This document shows positions 6,524-9,934 of a stretch of DNA of 9,934 bases, piece by piece. The notes below the pieces were generated by a model that was given only the letters and a program-made list of their open reading frames with translations, searched no databases and was not told the origin of the DNA. Numbering within the stretch: the stretch's first letter is position 1; every line of letters starts with the position of its first letter. Source of the DNA: Cellvibrionales bacterium UBA3090 (lineage in GTDB: Bacteria > Pseudomonadota > Gammaproteobacteria > Pseudomonadales > Porticoccaceae); assembly GCA_002367235.1 (NCBI GenBank), contig DFBC01000056.1, positions 1 to 9,934 of the forward strand. Reading direction: 5' to 3'. The position numbers and the translations under genes were made by a program.

Positions 6524-7807
6524 TTATTCCAGAATCAAGATCGCCCGAAAATCATTAACATTGGTGCGCGTTGGCCCCGTAATGATCAGGTCGCCCAACG
6601 CTTCAAAAAAACTATAGCTGTCGTTATTTTCCAGCATGGCCTCTGGGTTTAAACCCAATCGCACGGCTCTCTGCCAACTATCCGGCCATAGAACAGCCCC
6701 GGCATTATCACCGGAACCATCGATACCATCGGTGTCTGCAGCCAAGGCAAACACCCTCGCTTGGCCTTTCAACGCTGCCGCCAGACTCAACAGGTATTCA
6801 GTATTGCGACCACCACGGCCATTTCCCCTGACAGTTACGGTAGTTTCGCCGCCGGACAACAGCACACAGGGCGGATTTACCGGCGTCTCCTGCGCCAAGA
6901 CATTCGTCACTAATTGGGCATGGGACTGAGCCAATAGCTGCGATTCTCCGGCGAGGTCATCGCCTAATGCCCATGCTGCCAGCCCTTGCTTTTCTGCCTG
7001 TTTTGCCGCAGCTAAAAGCGACTGTTTAGCCGCAGCAACAATGTGAAACTCCGCCGACTCACACACTGTTTTTGGTGTTTCAGATTCAGGCATATCCAGC
7101 CATTGTTTTACGGCATCGCTGGTCGCTATTTGATATTTGTTGAGTATGGCCAACGCCTGTTGCCGTGTGGTTGGATCAGCCACCGTCGGACCCGAGGCAA
7201 TCACCGCAGAGTCATCCCCCGGCACATCGGAAATTGCATAGGTTATCAGTTTGGCGGGGAAACAGGCTTCCGCCAAACTACCACCTTTAATGGCAGAGAG
7301 ATGCTTGCGCACGCAGTTGATCTCCCTGATCGCCGCCCCTGACTTTAACAGCGCCTTATTGATCTGCTGCTTGTCGGCCAACGTAATGCCCGTTGCAGGT
7401 AATGCCAGCAAAGAAGACCCCCCACCGGATAGCAAACAAATCACCAGATCATTTTCGTGCAGACCGGTAACCAACGTCAGAATACGCTGGGCAGCCACCT
7501 CACTATTATGGTCGGGCACTGGGTGAGCGGATTCGATCACCTCAATCTGATCACAGGGGACAAGGTGGCCATAGGCCGTCACCACCAAACCACTTAATTT
7601 GTGGTCGGGCCAATTTTCCTCTAATGCAGCGGCCATCGAAGCCGCCGCCTTTCCCGCACCAATCACAATGACCTTGCCGTTCGGATTATGAACCGATAAT
7701 TCTTTTGAAATTGCAGCCAAAAATTCTGGCAATACTGTTTTTGGATCAGCCGCAGCCACCGCCGCTTCGAATAAACCGATCAATAGCGCTTGAGGGTCAA
7801 AAGACAT
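6524..7807 (-). CDS. ttuD: Glycerate 2-kinase, MOFRL family (GckA/TtuD type)
   Basis: Phosphorylates D-glycerate with ATP, probably to 2-phosphoglycerate, feeding glyoxylate-, tartrate- or hydroxypyruvate-derived carbon into glycolysis; enzymes of this family are cytoplasmic. The 427 residues show the two-domain DUF4147 plus MOFRL layout: GKVIVIGAGKAAASMA (44-59), HPVPD (95-99), CLLSGGGSSLLALP (124-137), VRKHLSAIKGG (166-176), SDVPGDD (193-199) and ASGPTVADP (204-212) in the N-terminal domain. LLSGGETTVTVRGNGRGGRN (316-335) and ADTDGIDGSGDNAGA (357-371) mark the MOFRL domain, and it ends GPTRTNVND. ATG 7807 is preceded by an AGG 9 bases upstream. The reading frame closes with tandem in-frame TAA TAA. 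It lies upstream of moaC on the same strand but has no evident link to molybdenum; the 114-base gap leaves open whether they are co-transcribed. The exact product (2- versus 3-phosphoglycerate) is a family inference. Confidence 0.9.
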   Translation of the reverse strand: MSFDPQALLIGLFEAAVAAADPKTVLPEFLAAISKELSVHNPNGKVIVIGAGKAAASMAAALEENWPDHKLSGLVVTAYGHLVPCDQIEVIESAHPVPDHNSEVAAQRILTLVTGLHENDLVICLLSGGGSSLLALPATGITLADKQQINKALLKSGAAIREINCVRKHLSAIKGGSLAEACFPAKLITYAISDVPGDDSAVIASGPTVADPTTRQQALAILNKYQIATSDAVKQWLDMPESETPKTVCESAEFHIVAAAKQSLLAAAKQAEKQGLAAWALGDDLAGESQLLAQSHAQLVTNVLAQETPVNPPCVLLSGGETTVTVRGNGRGGRNTEYLLSLAAALKGQARVFALAADTDGIDGSGDNAGAVLWPDSWQRAVRLGLNPEAMLENNDSYSFFEALGDLIITGPTRTNVNDFRAILILE

Positions 7808-7856
7808 ACCTAAAAACCTGTTTCAAAAGAACGATGGCCTGAGAACATGAACTAAT

Positions 7857-7885
7857 TATGGTCATCACTCTGGCGCCTGACCATA
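7857..7885. promoter_or_regulatory. Inverted repeat in the divergent promoter region, candidate operator
   Basis: TATGGTCA (7857-7864) and TGACCATA (7878-7885) form a perfect 8-base inverted repeat with a 13-base spacer. The half-site centres are 21 bases apart, about two helical turns, so a dimeric regulator could bind one face. The spacer holds the palindrome GGCGCC (7872-7877). It sits between the divergent glycerate kinase and phosphoribosyltransferase starts, about 50 bases upstream of the former. A few such repeats are expected by chance in 10 kb; its position is the main argument. Confidence 0.35.
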
Positions 7886-7940
7886 GAAAATGGATAATCG
7901 CTTATTCTGTCTCACGTAAAAACAACCAGCCGGAACAATA

Positions 7941-8000
7941 CTAAGTGGATGAGTGCTAAGTGGATAAGTGCTAAGTGGAAAAATGCCAAGTGGAAAAACA
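7941..8000 (+). repeat. Four degenerate 15-base tandem repeats spanning a gene start
   Basis: The copies are CTAAGTGGATGAGTG (7941-7955), CTAAGTGGATAAGTG (7956-7970), CTAAGTGGAAAAATG (7971-7985) and CCAAGTGGAAAAACA (7986-8000). Neighbouring copies differ by 1, 2 and 3 bases, with divergence growing toward the coding region. Each contains GTG in the same frame as the downstream phosphoribosyltransferase and an AGTGGA that could act as a weak Shine-Dalgarno for the next copy's GTG. In that frame the first two copies read as GTG plus three sense codons and TAA; in copy 4 the TAA has become CAA, which opens the frame. A 7/8-base subrepeat (AAGTG...) is also visible. Confidence 0.9.
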
Positions 8001-8580
8001 GTTTATCGATGCTCAGCAATTACTGGATGATTCCTTTTCTCTGGGGTTACAAATTCTGGAAAGTGGTTACGCACCCCACTTTATTATTGGCGTATGGCGA
8101 GGCGGTACACCCGTGGGCATTGCGGTCCAGGAATTGTTAGATTACTTCGGTATCGAAACAGACCATATTGCCATCCGCACGTCTTTTTACACCGCCTTGG
8201 GTGAAACTGCCGACAAGGTACACGTGCATGGGCTGGGTCATATCATCGACAATCTTCACCGAGCAGATTCCATTCTCATTGTTGATGATGTCTACGACAC
8301 AGGCCTCAGCATGCAACAGATTGTGGAAGATATTAACCAGGCCTGTGCCGGCAATTTACCGGAAATTCGTACCGCTACACCCTACTTTAAACCGGGCAAC
8401 AACCGTACCGACAAAGCACCGGACTACTACCTTCACGAAACGGACAAGTGGCTGGTGTTTCCCCACGAGTTGTCGGGATTAAGTGCACAAGAAATTCTTG
8501 ATAAAAAACCCGGTATCAGTGCTCTGAGAACCACCCTTGAGAAAAGAGTGCTAGCGAGCCAGGCAGACAACGTCTGTTAA
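7975..8580 (+). CDS. Purine-type phosphoribosyltransferase (hypoxanthine/xanthine PRT-like)
   Basis: A type I phosphoribosyltransferase of about 200 residues, transferring ribose-5-phosphate from PRPP to (or from) a base in the cytoplasm. The PRPP-binding signature ILIVDDVYDTGLSM is clear (about 100-113), the pyrophosphate loop VWRGGTPVG lies near 40-48, and DKWLVFPHE near the C-terminus resembles the base-stacking segment of Gpt-type xanthine-guanine enzymes. The substrate is not certain: hypoxanthine, guanine, xanthine or a non-salvage role are all possible. There is no ATG at the N-terminus. GTG 7975 directly follows an in-frame TAA; GTG 7990 gives VEKQFIDAQQLL and may fit the family better, removing five repeat-derived residues. 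Both have the same weak AGTGGA upstream, so the start is undecided. The gene is divergent from glycerate kinase and ends 40 bases from the convergent HMG-CoA lyase gene. Confidence 0.85.
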   Translation: MEKCQVEKQFIDAQQLLDDSFSLGLQILESGYAPHFIIGVWRGGTPVGIAVQELLDYFGIETDHIAIRTSFYTALGETADKVHVHGLGHIIDNLHRADSILIVDDVYDTGLSMQQIVEDINQACAGNLPEIRTATPYFKPGNNRTDKAPDYYLHETDKWLVFPHELSGLSAQEILDKKPGISALRTTLEKRVLASQADNVC

Positions 8581-8620
8581 TTAAAATCCGGCAAGAGCGA
8601 GAACTAATAAGGATCAAACG

Positions 8621-9517
8621 CTATTGGGTTAATGCCCTGGAAACTTTAGAACCCGTCACCCGGCCCAGTTTCTCGGTAATATACCGGCCCGTGTCAATTA
8701 ACTCCTCCAGATCCACCCCATGCTCAATGCCCAAACCGTTGAGCATGTACACCAGATCTTCGGTAGCGACATTACCGGAAGCGCCCTTCGCATAGGGGCA
8801 GCCGCCTAATCCGGCCACGGAGCTGTCCACCACATCGACACCCATTTGTAGGGACGCATAAATATTGGCCAGCGCCTGTCCGTAAGTATCGTGCAAATGC
8901 ACCGCAAGCCGATGGATTGAGACACGCTCTGCCACCGTTTCAATCAACCGGGTAATACTGCCCGGCGTGCCCACCCCCGTGGTATCACCGAGCGACACTT
9001 CGTAGCAACCCATATCGTGGAGCCTGAGGGCCACTTCTGCCACCTTGTCAGGATCAACCGCCCCCTCGTAGGGGCATCCCACCACACAGGAAATATAACC
9101 GCGCACCGGCAACTGGGCGACCTTGGCGGCTTCCATAATGGGCGCAAAACGATCCAGGCTTTCATCGATGGAGCAATTAATGTTCTTCTGGCTAAAGGCT
9201 TCTGAGGCCGCGGCAAAAATGGCCACCTCACTGACATTCACGGAGACCGCCCGCTCAAAGCCCTGAAGGTTGGGCGTCAATGCCGCATAGGTCACCCCCG
9301 CCTTGCGTTCAACACCCCTAAATACTGCATCACTACCGGCCATTTGCGGCACCGATTTGGGATTTACAAAACTGCCCGCCTCAATATAACGGAGGCCCGC
9401 ATCCACCAGCCGATGGATCAACTCAACCTTCACCTCGACGCTGATCGGTTGCCGCTCATTTTGCAGGCCATCTCTGGGGCCGACTTCAACAATTTTGACT
9501 CTTTTAGGTAAGCTCAT
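8621..9517 (-). CDS. mvaB: Hydroxymethylglutaryl-CoA lyase
   Basis: Cleaves 3-hydroxy-3-methylglutaryl-CoA to acetoacetate and acetyl-CoA, the last step of leucine/isovalerate catabolism (also called LiuE). The 298-residue TIM-barrel protein has EVGPRDGLQNE (11-21) with the catalytic R15 and metal ligand D16, GCPYEGAV (147-154), SLGDTTGVGTP (175-185), the metal-binding HLHDTYGQALANI (H207, H209), and GLGGCPYAKGASGNVATED (237-253) containing the catalytic loop cysteine C240 and ligand N249. Length is typical of the bacterial enzyme. The ATG at 9517 has GAGTGA ending 4 bases upstream. The gene stands alone here: the liuABCD genes that commonly accompany it are not adjacent on either side within the window. 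Confidence 0.96.
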   Translation of the reverse strand: MSLPKRVKIVEVGPRDGLQNERQPISVEVKVELIHRLVDAGLRYIEAGSFVNPKSVPQMAGSDAVFRGVERKAGVTYAALTPNLQGFERAVSVNVSEVAIFAAASEAFSQKNINCSIDESLDRFAPIMEAAKVAQLPVRGYISCVVGCPYEGAVDPDKVAEVALRLHDMGCYEVSLGDTTGVGTPGSITRLIETVAERVSIHRLAVHLHDTYGQALANIYASLQMGVDVVDSSVAGLGGCPYAKGASGNVATEDLVYMLNGLGIEHGVDLEELIDTGRYITEKLGRVTGSKVSRALTQ

Positions 9518-9555
9518 AATTTCACTCGAACACCACGACTCACTACGCCCATTGG

Positions 9556-9586
9556 TATATATAGTTTACGTTACTTTTTATAAACT
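9556..9586 (-). promoter_or_regulatory. Candidate promoter/operator upstream of HMG-CoA lyase
   Basis: On the minus strand a TATATATA block (9563-9556) is a plausible -10, which would put the start of transcription about 30 bases before the ATG at 9517; no good -35 hexamer is seen. A 6-base inverted repeat, AGTTTA (9563-9568) and TAAACT (9581-9586), lies over the expected -35/-10 spacer, with GTTTACGTTAC (9564-9574) inside. This arrangement would suit a MerR-type regulator but is only suggestive. Confidence 0.25.
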
Positions 9587-9711
9587 GAGATTGGAAGGTG
9601 ACGACCAGCTTATTTCAGTGACACGATGTCGACGTTAATTATGGTCTTACCGATAAATCTGAGGATCAGCGATCCAAGGCCGCCATAAAACCATCGAACC
9701 TAGCGCGCCTC

Positions 9712-9739
9712 TTGTTATTCAACGAAACAGTTTTATGAT
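9712..9739 (+). promoter_or_regulatory. Weak candidate rightward promoter
   Basis: TTGTTA (9712-9717, 4 of 6) and TATGAT (9734-9739, 5 of 6) are separated by 16 bases. Transcription would start near 9746 and run toward the right edge, perhaps serving a gene beyond the window. AT-rich DNA produces such matches easily, so confidence is low. Confidence 0.2.
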
Positions 9740-9748
9740 AGGGCCAAA

Positions 9749-9871
9749 ATGGAATTTATAAATAAAGTTATGGAAAGCTGCTCTATGTTAACCCGCAAAA
9801 GCTACCACGCCTTTCAACCTTCTATTTTTAGTATCAATAATGACAAAACACTAGGGTTCGTCCTGAGATAG
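9749..9871 (+). CDS. Possible 40-residue small ORF, unknown function
   Basis: An ATG at 9749 opens a 40-codon frame (MEFINKVMESCSM... to ...GFVLR) ending in TAG at 9871. An AGGG lies 5 bases upstream. The predicted promoter at 9712-9739 would leave almost no 5' leader. The product has no recognised motif, signal peptide or clear membrane segment, and in-frame ATGs also occur at 9770 and 9785. A frame this short in AT-rich intergenic DNA is easily accidental. Listed for completeness. Confidence 0.15.
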   Translation: MEFINKVMESCSMLTRKSYHAFQPSIFSINNDKTLGFVLR

Positions 9872-9934
9872 GAAGCCAAAGCGTTATAGTGCCCGAGTCT
9901 TTATAATTAACTGTTAAATTTGTGGTTGCTCGAG

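Larger units (their letters stand above)
9518..9934. other. Intergenic region with no convincing gene
   Basis: These 417 bases run from the HMG-CoA lyase start to the window edge. They are visibly more AT-rich than the genes, especially after 9725. Apart from the proposed lyase promoter, a weak rightward promoter-like pair and a 40-codon frame, I see only a small perfect palindrome GGATC-AGC-GATCC (9663-9675). No tRNA, terminator with a U-tract or mobile-element end was recognised. Confidence 0.6.

Noticed and set aside
7949..8140. 63-codon frame starting at ATG 7949 with repeated SAKW/NAKW residues
   Set aside because: The peptide repeat is only the 15-base DNA repeat read in another frame, and the rest overlaps the well-supported phosphoribosyltransferase in the wrong frame.
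8564..8576. Hairpin CAGAC-AAC-GTCTG at the phosphoribosyltransferase stop codon as a terminator
   Set aside because: The stem is only five pairs, partly inside the coding sequence, and no run of T follows on either strand at the right distance.
9636..9646. TAATTATGGTC, also present at 7853-7863 in the divergent promoter region
   Set aside because: In about 10 kb roughly a dozen pairs of identical 11-mers are expected by chance, and the 9636 copy lacks the inverted partner seen at 7878-7885.

Overview
The window looks like a piece of a gammaproteobacterial chromosome, probably from an aquatic heterotroph. Base composition is moderate (near 50% GC by eye). The protein sequences resemble gammaproteobacterial homologues, and an HMG-CoA lyase suggests leucine/isovalerate breakdown. 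Nothing in the sequence fixes the genus. There are no rRNA, tRNA, CRISPR, insertion-sequence or phage genes.

Layout. Left edge (1-468, +): the 3' end of moeA, which inserts molybdate into molybdopterin. It is followed by a gene for a beta-CASP metallo-beta-lactamase-fold ribonuclease-like protein (657-2039, +), which appears to have its own promoter. This gene converges, with only a 4-base gap, on a long minus-strand gene train. In transcription order the train is glycerate 2-kinase (7807-6524), moaC, moaD, moaE, modA, modB, modC and an OsmC-family gene ending at 2044. To the right are a purine-type phosphoribosyltransferase gene (7975-8580, +), divergent from the glycerate kinase, and a convergent HMG-CoA lyase gene (9517-8621, -). 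The last 417 bases hold no convincing gene.

How the genes work together. modABC encode a complete molybdate ABC importer: periplasmic binding protein, permease, and ATPase with a molybdate-binding Mop domain. moaC completes cyclic pyranopterin formation, moaD and moaE form molybdopterin synthase, and moeA adds the metal. The minus-strand block therefore couples molybdate uptake to cofactor assembly. Junctions are tight: ATGA stop/start overlaps at moaD/moaE and modA/modB, and modA initiation lies next to or inside the moaE end. moaA, moaB, moeB and modE are not in the window.

The main non-coding points of interest are: (i) four degenerate 15-base tandem repeats at the start of the phosphoribosyltransferase gene, each carrying a GTG, with the first two encoding tiny stop-terminated reading frames; (ii) a leader before moaC that can form two mutually exclusive hairpins; (iii) an 8-base perfect inverted repeat in the divergent glycerate kinase/phosphoribosyltransferase region. 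I see no clearly novel multi-gene system; the window is mostly ordinary metabolism with some unusual regulatory sequence.
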